In this document: positions 8,153 through 17,196 of the stretch, piece after piece
Layout: each line of letters opens with the position of its first letter
Position numbering within the stretch: the first letter of the stretch is position 1
Assembly: GCF_047501535.1 (NCBI RefSeq)
Contig: NZ_JAZDRJ010000012.1
Location: forward strand, 1 to 64,000
Reading direction: 5' to 3'
DNA length: 64,000 nt
Origin: Yanghanlia sp047501535
GTDB taxonomy: Bacteria > Pseudomonadota > Gammaproteobacteria > Burkholderiales > Burkholderiaceae_B
Program-made: the position numbers and the translations under genes
Notes under the pieces: generated by a model
What the model saw: the letters and a program-made list of their open reading frames with translations, nothing else
Database searches by the model: none
What the model was told of the DNA's origin: nothing

Positions 8153-11020
8153 ATGTATTCCAATCTCGATCCCAATACTGAGTTCCAGGGCCGTCATATC
8201 GGCCCGGTCGCAGACGAACGGGCGCGCATGCTTGAAACCATCGGCGCGTCTTCGCTGTCTGAACTGATTCACGACATCGTTCCGGCCAGCATTCTTGATG
8301 AATCCCCTCTTGAGGTCCCCGGCCCGTTTTCAGAGCATGATGCACTGGCACGGCTGAAGGAGATTGCGGGGCGCAACGAAATCTACCGCAACTATATCGG
8401 CCAGGGGTACTACGGCACGCACGTGCCCAACGTGATTCTGCGTAACATTCTGGAGAATCCTGCCTGGTACACCGCCTACACGCCCTATCAGCCGGAAATC
8501 TCGCAAGGCCGGTTGGAAGCGCTGTTGAACTTCCAGACCATGGTGGCCGACCTCACCGGGCTTGATATCGCCAACGCGTCATTGCTGGACGAAGGAACGG
8601 CGGCCGCTGAAGCCATGACGCTTGCGCGGCGGGGTTCGCGCTCCAAGTCCAATGTGTTTTTCGCGTCTGAGCACTGCCATCCACAAACACTGGAAGTGTT
8701 GCGCACCCGAGCCGAGCCCATGGGCCTGGAGCTGGTCATTGGTGATGAGTCGCAAGGCTTGCCCGAATGCTTTGGTGTGCTGCTGCAATACCCGCAAACG
8801 CTGGGTTCTGTCCAGGATTACCGTGCGTTGGTTGAAGCCGCTCATGCTCAAGGCGCTTTGGTTGCGGTCGCAACCGATCTACTCGCCTTGTCTGTGCTGA
8901 CGCCTCCGGGTGAGTGGGGCGCTGATATCGCCGTGGGAACCGCGCAACGCTTTGGCGTGCCGCTAGGGTTTGGCGGCCCGCACGCGGGTTTTATGGCCTG
9001 TCGCGATGCGTATAAGCGCAATATGCCGGGGCGCCTTGTTGGCGTGTCGCGCGATGCGCAAGGGGCGCCCGCCCTTCGTTTGGCGTTGCAGACCCGCGAG
9101 CAGCATATCCGCCGTGAAAAAGCTACGTCCAATATTTGTACGGCTCAAGTGTTGCTGGCCGTCATGGCAGCCATGTATGCCGTTTGGCATGGGCCGCAAG
9201 GCTTGCAGCGCATTGCTCAACGCGTGGCCGGCCACACTGGCCGCTTGAACGCAGCCCTAGGCAGCCTGGGCTTGAAAGTGCGTAATGACAGCTATTTCGA
9301 TACGCTGTGTATTGAAACGGGCGAGCATACCCAAGCCATTCTGGATGCCGCCCGCGAGGCGCGCATCAACCTGCGCGTGGTGGATGACAGCACGCTGGCG
9401 GTATCGCTGGATGAAACCGTGATGCTGAAAGACGTGCATGCGCTGGTGAATGTGTTCGCAAGAGCACTGGGCAAAGAGGCGGTTAGCGCTGAGACCCTTG
9501 AAGCCGACGCGGGCGACGGCCTGCCTGCAGCGTTGCTGCGTAGCAGCGAACCCCTGCCGCATCCCATCTTCTCGCGTATCCGTTCTGAAACCGACATGCT
9601 GCGCTATCTGCGTGGCTTGGCCGACAAGGATCTCGCCCTCGATCGCACCATGATTCCGTTGGGCTCCTGCACCATGAAGCTCAACGCCACGGCCGAAATG
9701 ATCCCCATCACCTGGCCTGAATTTACGCAGATCCACCCCTTCGCGCCGGCAGACCAGACGCAGGGTTATAAACAGTTGGTGGAAGAGCTCTCCGCTGCGC
9801 TGTGCGCCATCACTGGCTACGACGCTATCAGCCTGCAGCCCAATTCGGGCGCTCAGGGTGAATATGCCGGCTTGCTGGCTATCCGCGCCTATCATCGTGC
9901 CAATGGTCAGCATCAGCGGGATATCTGTCTGATTCCGGCTTCGGCTCACGGCACCAACCCCGCTTCGGCGCAAATGGCAGGCATGGAAGTCGTGGTGGTG
10001 GCGTCCGATGACAACGGCAACGTCGATGTTGAAGACTTGCAGCGCCGAATCGATGAAGTGGGAGATCGCCTCGCCGCGTTGATGATTACCTACCCGTCCA
10101 CCCATGGTGTGTTCGAGCTGGCTATCACTGACATCTGCGAACGCGTCCACGCAGCAGGCGGCCAGGTTTACCTGGACGGCGCCAACATGAATGCCATGGT
10201 GGGCTTGGCTAAACCCGGCAAGTTCGGCTCCGACGTGTCTCACCTGAACCTGCACAAAACCTTCTGCATTCCCCATGGCGGCGGTGGCCCGGGCGTCGGT
10301 CCGGTTGCGGTGCGTTCGCACCTGGCGCCCTACCTGCCTGGTGTGGTGGGTGCGGATGGAAAACTGGCTGCTGATGCTCCGGTGGGGCCGGTATCGGCAG
10401 CGCCGTTTGGGTCGGCCAGCATTCTGCCCATTTCCTACATGTATGTGGTCATGATGGGGGCGCAGGGCCTGAAAGATGCGTCAGAAACCGCCATTCTCAG
10501 CGCCAACTACATTGCTGCCCGTCTGCGCGACCACTACCCAGTGTTGTACGCAGGGCCTAAGGGCTATGTGGCGCACGAGTGCATTCTGGATATCCGTCCC
10601 ATCAAAGACGCCTGCGGTATTAGCAACGAAGACATCGCCAAGCGTTTGGTCGATTTCGGCTTCCACGCTCCAACCATGAGCTTCCCTGTGCCAGGTACGC
10701 TGATGGTGGAACCCACGGAATCCGAAAGCATCGAAGAACTCGACCGCTTCTGCGATGCCATGATCGCCATCCGCCAGGAAATCGCCGCCATTGAGCGTGG
10801 CGAGAAAGACGCGGATGATAACGTGTTGCGTAATGCACCCCATACAGCGCAAATGCTGTTGGTGGACAACTGGCATCACGACTACACCCGTGAAGAGGCC
10901 GCCTATCCCGTCGCCAGCCTGCGTACCGCCAAATACTGGCCACCCGTAGCGCGCGTCGACAACGCCTGGGGCGACCGCAACCTAGTGTGCAGCTGCCCGC
11001 CAATGGAAGCCTATATGTAA
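8153..11020 (+). CDS. gcvP: Glycine dehydrogenase (decarboxylating), P protein
   Basis: The 955-residue fused P protein (both GcvPA-like and GcvPB-like halves in one chain) decarboxylates glycine and loads the aminomethyl group on GcvH. The PLP lysine is Lys702 in LNLHKTFCIPHGGGGPG. FQTMVADLTGLDIANASLLDE in the first half and LGSCTMKLNAT in the second are standard. Length matches the roughly 950-residue single-chain form. It is the last gene of the operon and is followed by a perfect inverted repeat that separates it from convergent folA. Confidence 0.97.
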   Translation: MYSNLDPNTEFQGRHIGPVADERARMLETIGASSLSELIHDIVPASILDESPLEVPGPFSEHDALARLKEIAGRNEIYRNYIGQGYYGTHVPNVILRNILENPAWYTAYTPYQPEISQGRLEALLNFQTMVADLTGLDIANASLLDEGTAAAEAMTLARRGSRSKSNVFFASEHCHPQTLEVLRTRAEPMGLELVIGDESQGLPECFGVLLQYPQTLGSVQDYRALVEAAHAQGALVAVATDLLALSVLTPPGEWGADIAVGTAQRFGVPLGFGGPHAGFMACRDAYKRNMPGRLVGVSRDAQGAPALRLALQTREQHIRREKATSNICTAQVLLAVMAAMYAVWHGPQGLQRIAQRVAGHTGRLNAALGSLGLKVRNDSYFDTLCIETGEHTQAILDAAREARINLRVVDDSTLAVSLDETVMLKDVHALVNVFARALGKEAVSAETLEADAGDGLPAALLRSSEPLPHPIFSRIRSETDMLRYLRGLADKDLALDRTMIPLGSCTMKLNATAEMIPITWPEFTQIHPFAPADQTQGYKQLVEELSAALCAITGYDAISLQPNSGAQGEYAGLLAIRAYHRANGQHQRDICLIPASAHGTNPASAQMAGMEVVVVASDDNGNVDVEDLQRRIDEVGDRLAALMITYPSTHGVFELAITDICERVHAAGGQVYLDGANMNAMVGLAKPGKFGSDVSHLNLHKTFCIPHGGGGPGVGPVAVRSHLAPYLPGVVGADGKLAADAPVGPVSAAPFGSASILPISYMYVVMMGAQGLKDASETAILSANYIAARLRDHYPVLYAGPKGYVAHECILDIRPIKDACGISNEDIAKRLVDFGFHAPTMSFPVPGTLMVEPTESESIEELDRFCDAMIAIRQEIAAIERGEKDADDNVLRNAPHTAQMLLVDNWHHDYTREEAAYPVASLRTAKYWPPVARVDNAWGDRNLVCSCPPMEAYM

Positions 11021-11025
11021 AAAAA

Positions 11026-11086
11026 GGGTCTGTCCCGGTTTCAGCTGTTTGTCAGCAAAGAAACCGAAAGAAACCGGGACAGACCC
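11026..11086. terminator. 17-bp perfect inverted repeat between convergent gcvP and folA
   Basis: GGGTCTGTCCCGGTTTC at 11026-11042 is repeated in perfect inverted orientation at 11070-11086, with a 27-base loop. A-tracts before the left arm and T-rich sequence after the right arm would give T-runs for both directions, so a bidirectional terminator is the simplest reading. The right arm ends six bases before the folA stop codon. The arm resembles GGGTCTGTCCC-type intergenic repeats, so it may also be a dispersed REP-like unit; no second copy was noticed in this window. Confidence 0.7.
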
Positions 11087-11091
11087 CGATT

Positions 11092-11583
11092 TTATTTGCG
11101 GCGCAAGGTGACGTAGTCGTATTCCAAGCCGTTTTCTTCAGGCTGGGGCAGTCGTTCGATTTCTTCCCATTCTTGTGCGAGCAGTTCTGGAAACCAGGTG
11201 TCGCCTTCAATGTCGGCGTGGATTTCCGTGGCGATGATTTCGTCCACGACTGGCAGGGCTTCACGAAAGAGTTGTTCACCGCCGATGATGCAAGCGCGTG
11301 GCGCGTTAGAGCAAGCGCGCAGGGCGTCTTCCAAGTTGGTGCACAGCGTAGCACCTTCGGCTTGGTAGGCAGGGTTGCGGCTAATGACGACATTCAGCCG
11401 GCCGGGTAGGGGGCGCCCCAGCGATTCCCAGGTCTTGCGGCCCATAATGATGGGGCATCCCATTGTGGCCCGCTTGAAGTGGGCCAGATCGCTCGGTAGA
11501 CGCCACGGTAGGTCGTTATCACGACCTATCACGCGGTTGCGCGCATAGGCTACGACAATCTGTAAGAGAGGGCGGGCGTCCAT
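11092..11583 (-). CDS. folA: Dihydrofolate reductase
   Basis: The 163-residue enzyme reduces dihydrofolate to tetrahydrofolate with NADPH. The N-terminal VVAYARNRVIGRDNDLPWRLPSDLAHFK contains the conserved Trp and Asp of the active site, followed by IMGRKTWESLGRPLPGR and the cofactor-binding IIGGEQLF. It is the last gene of an apparent osmC-like/thyA/folA operon on the minus strand; ThyA makes the dihydrofolate that FolA recycles. Confidence 0.96.
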   Translation of the reverse strand: MDARPLLQIVVAYARNRVIGRDNDLPWRLPSDLAHFKRATMGCPIIMGRKTWESLGRPLPGRLNVVISRNPAYQAEGATLCTNLEDALRACSNAPRACIIGGEQLFREALPVVDEIIATEIHADIEGDTWFPELLAQEWEEIERLPQPEENGLEYDYVTLRRK

Positions 11584-11634
11584 AGTGAGTGGTTCCTGTT
11601 TTCCAATGGGGGCGTCGGCGGGCGCGGTGGTGTT

Positions 11635-12429
11635 TTAGACGGCTACTGGCGCCTTGATGTGCGGATGGTGCTGATAGTCGAGAATCTCAAAATCCTCAAA
11701 CTCATATTCGAACAAAGACGCCGGGCGACGCTTGATATTCAGGCGCGGGTAGGGGTAAGGCTCGCGTGACAGTTGCAGCTCCACCTGTTCGAAGTGGTTG
11801 CTGTAAATGTGGCAGTCACCGCCCGTCCAGATGAAGTCGCCCACATCGAGGTCGCATTGCTGGGCCACCATGTGGGTCAGCAGCGCGTAGCTGGCGATAT
11901 TGAAGGGCACGCCTAGGAAGATATCGGCGCTGCGTTGATACAGCTGACACGACAAGCGACCATTGGCGACATAGAACTGAAAAAAGGCATGGCAGGGGGG
12001 CAGTGCCATATTTGCAATTTCGCTGACATTCCAGGCGGACACAATTAAGCGCCGTGAGTCAGGATTAGAGCGAATTTGCTCTAGTAGTTGCGAGATCTGG
12101 TCGATGTGGCGCCCGTCAGGTGTGGGCCATGAGCGCCACTGTACGCCATAGACAGGCCCTAGCTCGCCCTGGGCGTCCGCCCATTCGTCCCAGATTGAGA
12201 CGCCCCGTTCCTGCAGCCAGCGAACGTTGGAGTCGCCACGCAGAAACCAGAGCAATTCGATGATGATGGAGCGCAGATGCAGTTTTTTGGTCGTGACCAG
12301 CGGAAAACCTTGCTGCAGGTCAAAGCGCATCTGGTGACCAAATACCGAGCGTGTTCCCGTGCCGGTGCGGTCATTCTTGTGATCGCCATGTTCGTACACA
12401 TGGCGCATCAGGTTTTCGTACTGTTGCAT
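11635..12429 (-). CDS. thyA: Thymidylate synthase
   Basis: The 264-residue product (same length as the E. coli enzyme) methylates dUMP to dTMP using methylene-tetrahydrofolate. The catalytic cysteine sits in MALPPCHAFFQFYV, with the arginine segment DSRRLIVSAWN and the C-terminal IKAPVAV intact. The gene lies 51 bases upstream of folA and 17 bases downstream of the osmC-like gene, all on the minus strand. Confidence 0.97.
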   Translation of the reverse strand: MQQYENLMRHVYEHGDHKNDRTGTGTRSVFGHQMRFDLQQGFPLVTTKKLHLRSIIIELLWFLRGDSNVRWLQERGVSIWDEWADAQGELGPVYGVQWRSWPTPDGRHIDQISQLLEQIRSNPDSRRLIVSAWNVSEIANMALPPCHAFFQFYVANGRLSCQLYQRSADIFLGVPFNIASYALLTHMVAQQCDLDVGDFIWTGGDCHIYSNHFEQVELQLSREPYPYPRLNIKRRPASLFEYEFEDFEILDYQHHPHIKAPVAV

Positions 12430-12446
12430 GATGAACCGATAGCCGT

Positions 12447-12869
12447 TCAGGCTTCTACCATATTGATGGAATAAGTGATTTCTGCCGTACGCCCCAGCAT
12501 TGCGGAAGCAGAACAGTATTTTTCATGGGAAAGCTGGACGGCGCGCTCTACAGCGGCCTGCGGCAGATTCTTTCCGGTAACGGTGAACGTGAAATGAATG
12601 CGAGTGAAGACCTTGGGGTCGGTCTCAGCACGGTCTGCATCCAGCGCTACCTGACAACCCGTGACCTCATGACGCCCGCGCCGCAGGATGAGCACGACAT
12701 CGTAGGCCGCGCAGCCGCCTGCGCCGGCCAGCAACATTTCCATGGGACGCGGGGCCAGGTTGTTGCCGCCTCCTTCGGGAGCACCGTCCATGGCGGCCAC
12801 GTGGCCGCTGCCAGTGCGTGCAACGAAGAGCATGCCTTCAGGGCCGCCCCAGTCAATGGTGCATTGCAT
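12447..12869 (-). CDS. OsmC/YhfA-family protein
   Basis: The 140-residue protein has the OsmC/Ohr fold signatures: MEMLLAGAGGCAAYDVVLILRRGR with the first redox cysteine and LSHEKYCSASAML with the second. OsmC-type proteins reduce organic peroxides through these cysteines; the YhfA branch is less well characterised. It is the first gene of the minus-strand group with thyA and folA, and it diverges from coq7. The start MQCTIDWGG has an AGGAAC sequence upstream. Substrate is unknown. Confidence 0.85.
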   Translation of the reverse strand: MQCTIDWGGPEGMLFVARTGSGHVAAMDGAPEGGGNNLAPRPMEMLLAGAGGCAAYDVVLILRRGRHEVTGCQVALDADRAETDPKVFTRIHFTFTVTGKNLPQAAVERAVQLSHEKYCSASAMLGRTAEITYSINMVEA

Positions 12870-13016
12870 ATCTTTGTTCCTGATAGGTGGACTGAAGGGT
12901 AATGATAATACGCGAGTGCTGACCGGGCGGAAAACGCCGGGTCGGGGTGTGGGATCTCCGCTGTTTTCCAGTCTATGGGAAAATACAGGGTCTAAGGATC
13001 AACTTCGAGGTGAAAA

Positions 13017-13709
13017 ATGGTCGCAGAGAGCAGCAATCTCAGTCATTCCGGCTTCACTCGCCGTAGCAACCCATTGGAAGACATTCTGACGGAAGTCGGG
13101 CGGGCGTTGCAAGTGCTGGATGGTTCCGCGCAGGCGGGTCGCCCCAATCCTGCTGGGCCCAAGCCCTTGAATGCGGTGGAGGAGCAAGACGCTCTGTCTC
13201 CTGCTGAGCAACAGCACGCCGCAGGTCTGATGCGTATTAACCACGTGGGCGAGATCTGCGCTCAGGCGCTATACCGGGGCCAAGCCATGTTTTGCCGCGA
13301 TGCAGCAATTCGTGATGTGCTTTATGAAGCAGCGGCAGAAGAGGTGGACCATTTGGTGTGGTGCAACGAAAGGCTGCAAGAATTGAACAGCCGTCCCAGC
13401 ATACTGAACCCTTTGTGGTATTTGGGTTCATTCTCACTGGGCGCCGTAGCCAGTCGTGCAGGCATTCCCTACAACCTGGGCTTCATGGCCGAAACCGAGA
13501 GGCAAGTCGAGCAGCATCTGGACAGCCATCTGGAACAGCTCCCCCCTCAGGACGAGCGTTCCCGCGCCATTGTGGAGCAAATGCGCATTGATGAAATTGA
13601 GCACCGGACCACTGCGGAAACGCATGGCGCCGTGCCGCTGCCAGCGCCGATCAAACTTGGAATGCGCCTGATGTCGAAGGTTATGACCACGATCGCGTAT
13701 AGGATTTAG
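13017..13709 (+). CDS. coq7: 2-polyprenyl-3-methyl-6-methoxy-1,4-benzoquinol hydroxylase (ubiquinone biosynthesis)
   Basis: The 230-residue membrane-associated di-iron protein performs the last hydroxylation of the ubiquinone ring. Di-iron ligands are visible in LMRINHVGEICAQALYRGQ, EEVDHLVWCNERL and RIDEIEHRTTAETHGA. The C-terminal PIKLGMRLMSKVMTTIAYRI is the family ending. The ATG follows a GAGGTG ribosome-binding site. It is transcribed divergently from the osmC-like gene across a 147-base gap. Confidence 0.95.
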   Translation: MVAESSNLSHSGFTRRSNPLEDILTEVGRALQVLDGSAQAGRPNPAGPKPLNAVEEQDALSPAEQQHAAGLMRINHVGEICAQALYRGQAMFCRDAAIRDVLYEAAAEEVDHLVWCNERLQELNSRPSILNPLWYLGSFSLGAVASRAGIPYNLGFMAETERQVEQHLDSHLEQLPPQDERSRAIVEQMRIDEIEHRTTAETHGAVPLPAPIKLGMRLMSKVMTTIAYRI

Positions 13710-13864
13710 GCGGTGAATCAGATGACACTAGCGTTTTCCCTAGGTTGGTGTTAATATTCACTTAACTCAGGGTTATCGCTAGTTGCACTGCTTGCCCTTT
13801 GTGCAGAAACACCACATCAGAAACATTTGGAAACAGAAAAATGTGGCACCGCAACAAAAATATC

Positions 13865-13893
13865 TTGCATTGCACAAAAAACAGCGATAAACT
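13865..13893 (+). promoter_or_regulatory. Candidate sigma-70 promoter for the small RNA at about 13900-14041
   Basis: TTGCAT at 13865-13870 and TAAACT at 13888-13893 are separated by exactly 17 bases, in an AT-rich stretch without coding sequence. Transcription would start near 13900, just before a run of hairpins that ends in a strong intrinsic terminator. The hexamers are imperfect, so this is a prediction. Confidence 0.5.
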
Positions 13894-13899
13894 TCAGTT

Positions 13900-14041
13900 A
13901 TCGGATGTCGCAACGTGGTTAACCCTAACCACGCGGTCTCGAGCAGAAATGCTCTCGTAGCCCGACATGCCACGGTTGTCTCCTCCACCCTCCTCCTTTG
14001 GTGGATTTTGCCCGAGATCTCACGATCTCGGGCTTTTTTTT
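13900..14041 (+). ncRNA. Candidate trans-acting small RNA with an anti-Shine-Dalgarno loop
   Basis: The 510-base gap between coq7 and the GGDEF/EAL gene holds no convincing protein gene but has an sRNA-like layout. A perfect 8-bp stem (13914-13921 with 13926-13933) is followed by GAGCA-GAAA-TGCTC (13941-13954). A 5-bp stem CCACC/GGTGG (13985-13989, 14000-14004) displays CTCCTCCTTT in its loop. An intrinsic terminator (14011-14032 plus eight T) ends the unit. A promoter-like sequence lies just upstream. Loops with CUCCUCC are used by some bacterial sRNAs, such as the alphaproteobacterial alpha-r14 type, to pair with ribosome-binding sites. No name is assigned. The rest of the gap (13710-13860 and 14042-14219) shows nothing clear. 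Confidence 0.6.
14011..14041 (+). terminator. Intrinsic terminator of the small RNA candidate
   Basis: CCCGAGATC at 14011-14019 pairs perfectly with GATCTCGGG at 14024-14032 across a four-base loop, and eight T residues follow at 14034-14041. This is a textbook Rho-independent terminator in the plus direction, too far from coq7 (300 bases) to be needed for that gene alone. Confidence 0.9.
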
Positions 14042-14219
14042 ATCGAAACGCTGCTCTGGTGCTCAGCGTAACAAGGCGAGCTGTATGGCAACGCTGTTTG
14101 CTTGGTGCAGTTATGGTGGGCAAATATGGGGGATGATTCAAAAAGAGGCCCGGGTACGCTCTCCCGGCTGCGTTAGCGCTTAGATGTCGCTACATTGCGA
14201 AACGCTTCACCAGCACTTT

Positions 14220-16757
14220 TCAAGATGGCTGGCTGTAGGCCTCCAGCCATTCACTGAATTGGTCGGCGGCGACCGGCCTTGAATATAAATAGCCTTGACC
14301 GAAGTCGCAGCCGGCCGCTAGTAGTAGGTCGTGCTGCTCAGGGGTTTCGATTCCTTCAGCGACCACTTTCAGGCCTAATTCGTGAGACATGTTAATGATT
14401 GCGTTGCATAAGACCATGTTCTCTGGGCTTTCCGCCAGGTTGCGCACAAAGCTTTGATCGATCTTGATGATATCGATGTCGACGCGGCGTAAATAGGATA
14501 GTGATGAGTAGCCGGTGCCAAAGTCATCCAAAGCGATCTGAAAGCCGGCGCGCCTGAGTGTGCGGATTTTTTCGTATATGTCTTCATCGCTTTCCAGCAG
14601 CAGCCTTTCCGTGATTTCAAGCGTTATGGCTGAATTCGGCAGGTCGAGGTTCTGAAGGGTTTGTATCCAGGTTTCAGGGTCCAGGCCGCTCTGCTGAAAC
14701 TGTGCAGGCGAGACGTTGATGCTGACACCCGCCCAATGTTCCATATTGTCACGCCACAGCGCGGCCTGCTTGGCTGCTTGTTGAAAGATGCTGTCGCCTA
14801 ATGGAATGATCAGGCCGGAATCTTCGGCGAGTGGGATGAAATCCCCGGGAGGGATCAGGCCCAGCGTTGGGTGTTGCCAGCGAATCAGGGCTTCGGCCTT
14901 GATGATGTTGCCGGTTTGCAGATCAATAATGGGCTGGTAGTGAAGAATGAACTGTTGTGTATCCAAGCCGGCCTGAAAGTCGCGTAAGAGATCGTGACGT
15001 AATTGCACCGAATCGCGCAGAGTCCGGGAGAACAGGCAGTATTGATTCCGACCTCTTTCTTTAGCGGCGTACATGGCAAAATCCACATACTTCAAGAGGT
15101 CCGTTGCGTTGTCTGCATCATCAGGGTAGAAGGCCACGCCCATGCTGCAGGAAATGCGAATATCGCTAACCGCCAGGCTGTAGGGCTTGGAGACTGACCC
15201 AAGGATTTTCTCGCATATCGGGTGAATGTCGTCGTGCGACTTCAGGTCCTGAATGATCATGACGAATTCGTCGCCGCCCAAGCGGGCGACTTGGTCTGAG
15301 CGCCGGCAGCAGTCGCTGATACGCTGGGCGACCTGCTTCAGGAGCGCATCGCCTTCGTCATGGCCAAACGTGTCGTTGACCTCCTTGAAAAGATCCAGAT
15401 CAAGAAACATCAGGGCGAACGGGAAGCCACTGCGTTTTGACTGCTCAATGCTGGCGTGCAGGTTCTCATGGAACATCAGGCGGTTAGGCAGCTGGGTCAG
15501 GTGGTCGAAATGGGCTTGCCGCCAGATCAATGCTTCTTGTGTGCGCTGCTCGGTGACATTGGAAAATAGCCCGATACGGCAATCCACCGTGCCATCATCA
15601 TTGAAGCAGCTGTTAATCATCAGGTGGCTGATGAATTCTTCGCCCGATTTATGCTTATTCCAGATGTCGCCATGCCACTGTCCCGTTGTGCTCAGACGCT
15701 CCCAGAATGAGCGGAAAAATTCCTTGGAGTGACGCCCGGAACTAAGCTTGTTCATCCGGTGACCGACGACTTCCGCTGCGGTGTAGCCGGTAATGGTGCT
15801 GAAGGCGGGATTGATATCCTGAATGAAGCCGTCGGCGTCAGTGATGACCACGCCATCGCTGATGTGCTGATACACCAGAACTGCCCGCCGCAGCCCGGCT
15901 CTGGCCTTCTTCAAGGTATTTTGCTTCACCTTCAGGTCGCGAAGCAGGTTTTCGATATGAGCCGCGGATTTATTCAACACCCTGCTTAAAGACCCGAACT
16001 CGTCACTTGAATTCATGTGCAGGCGCGCATCGTAGTTTCCGGCTGCAAGCTCATTGCCTAGCTGCATCACTTGCTTGATGGGGTTCAGCACCTTGCACAC
16101 AATGATGGCCCATGCCAGCAGCAGCATCAGGACATTAGCAATGAACAAGCCGTAGACCTGGTTTTTGACGGACGCCTGCATGTTGTCCGACTGTTGAATA
16201 AGGCTGTTAATCAGCGCTTCGATATCTTCCAGCAGAACGGTGCTGGTCGCGATAATGGCCAGGGTGGCGGCTTGGTCGTGAGCCACGCTGCCAGCATTTG
16301 CTTCAAGCGGGGATCTGTTCGGCTTCATTGCTGCCAGCGTCTGCCTGTATGCGTCCCAGGATACTTCTATTTTTTCGAGGTGTTGCTGTGAGGTCGTGGC
16401 GATGGCCGGTATGGCCAGGTCGAAGGCTTTTCCGCCGCCTTTGAGGGCTGTGATCGCAGCCTGGAAATTGGTTTCCAGTTGTTCGTAAAGAGTGTGGGTG
16501 TTCCAGTCTTCGCTTGGTGGAAGATTGCGCTCGGCCACGTGCATCAACCCAATACGCTGGCTCAGCATGCGCATCTTTCCTGCAATGTTGATGGTGGCGG
16601 CGATGGTGTCGGACTGGCGCAGTAAAGAATGGATGACGACAATATTTCCAACTGCGACCACGCTGGCGATAATGAACCCGATTACAAATTTCCGACGCAG
16701 GGTCTTGAGTGAGAATAGCCTTTCCAGCCAGCGCAGAACGAATGTCAGAAAGGGCAT
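14220..16757 (-). CDS. PilJ-HAMP-PAS-GGDEF-EAL cyclic-di-GMP signalling protein
   Basis: The 845-residue inner-membrane protein has a transmembrane helix at about 25-46 and a periplasmic PilJ-type sensor segment (AGKMRMLSQRI). A second helix at about 200-223 leads to a HAMP domain and a PAS domain (about 305-410). A GGDEF domain with an intact GGDEF motif near residue 490 and an EAL domain with intact EAL near residue 620, NVSPAQF and DDFGTGYSSL complete it. Both catalytic signatures are preserved, so it could make or degrade cyclic-di-GMP; which activity dominates cannot be told. It is transcribed divergently from the polysaccharide locus, which suggests, but does not show, a link to surface glycan or biofilm control. 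Confidence 0.9.
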   Translation of the reverse strand: MPFLTFVLRWLERLFSLKTLRRKFVIGFIIASVVAVGNIVVIHSLLRQSDTIAATINIAGKMRMLSQRIGLMHVAERNLPPSEDWNTHTLYEQLETNFQAAITALKGGGKAFDLAIPAIATTSQQHLEKIEVSWDAYRQTLAAMKPNRSPLEANAGSVAHDQAATLAIIATSTVLLEDIEALINSLIQQSDNMQASVKNQVYGLFIANVLMLLLAWAIIVCKVLNPIKQVMQLGNELAAGNYDARLHMNSSDEFGSLSRVLNKSAAHIENLLRDLKVKQNTLKKARAGLRRAVLVYQHISDGVVITDADGFIQDINPAFSTITGYTAAEVVGHRMNKLSSGRHSKEFFRSFWERLSTTGQWHGDIWNKHKSGEEFISHLMINSCFNDDGTVDCRIGLFSNVTEQRTQEALIWRQAHFDHLTQLPNRLMFHENLHASIEQSKRSGFPFALMFLDLDLFKEVNDTFGHDEGDALLKQVAQRISDCCRRSDQVARLGGDEFVMIIQDLKSHDDIHPICEKILGSVSKPYSLAVSDIRISCSMGVAFYPDDADNATDLLKYVDFAMYAAKERGRNQYCLFSRTLRDSVQLRHDLLRDFQAGLDTQQFILHYQPIIDLQTGNIIKAEALIRWQHPTLGLIPPGDFIPLAEDSGLIIPLGDSIFQQAAKQAALWRDNMEHWAGVSINVSPAQFQQSGLDPETWIQTLQNLDLPNSAITLEITERLLLESDEDIYEKIRTLRRAGFQIALDDFGTGYSSLSYLRRVDIDIIKIDQSFVRNLAESPENMVLCNAIINMSHELGLKVVAEGIETPEQHDLLLAAGCDFGQGYLYSRPVAADQFSEWLEAYSQPS

Positions 16758-16948
16758 AGTGGCAGGTTATAGGACCATAAATGGCGATTTCGCGGGCAGG
16801 CAGAGTGTGTGCCGGTTGGGCGCATTCTGCATGTAGAATGCGCATCGCAGCTTTTTATGGTGTATCTATTTGCGCGATACCCGCCTGCCTGCAGGACAGG
16901 GAGGCTGCCAACTGTAGGCCGTAAGCCTCGTGCACTTCCTTAACTCAT

Positions 16949-16992
16949 ATCAATATTAAATCAATTTGAAATCAATTTGAAATCAATTGTTG
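16949..16992. repeat. Four 11-bp tandem repeats in the GGDEF/EAL-polysaccharide intergenic region
   Basis: Four consecutive 11-base units start at 16949, 16960, 16971 and 16982: ATCAATATTAA, ATCAATTTGAA twice, and ATCAATTGTTG. The inner two are identical. The 11-base period is close to one helical turn, so the AT tracts face the same side of the DNA, as in intrinsically curved DNA or iterated regulator sites. They lie about 190 bases upstream of the GGDEF/EAL start and 290 bases upstream of the polysaccharide operon. Confidence 0.8.
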
Positions 16993-17196
16993 TTGTGTGC
17001 AAGACCTATTGCGTTCGTTAATTGATTGTGGTAATAGGCGGCGAAAGAGTAGTTGACAGCCCAGCGTGACAGGGGCGGTTGATCTTTTCCCTATGCCCGT
17101 TCCCACAGCGTTTCACCGCAAGTTATATTCTTGTTGCACTTGTTTCGTGCCCGCCTGTCGCATTGTTACAAAAACATTGGATAATACCGGGTGAAG

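Noticed and set aside
17070..17085. GGGGCGGTTGAT resembling the ops/JUMPstart element
   Set aside because: It has a mismatch in the core GGCGGTAG and no paired hairpin context, so it is not called as an RfaH site.
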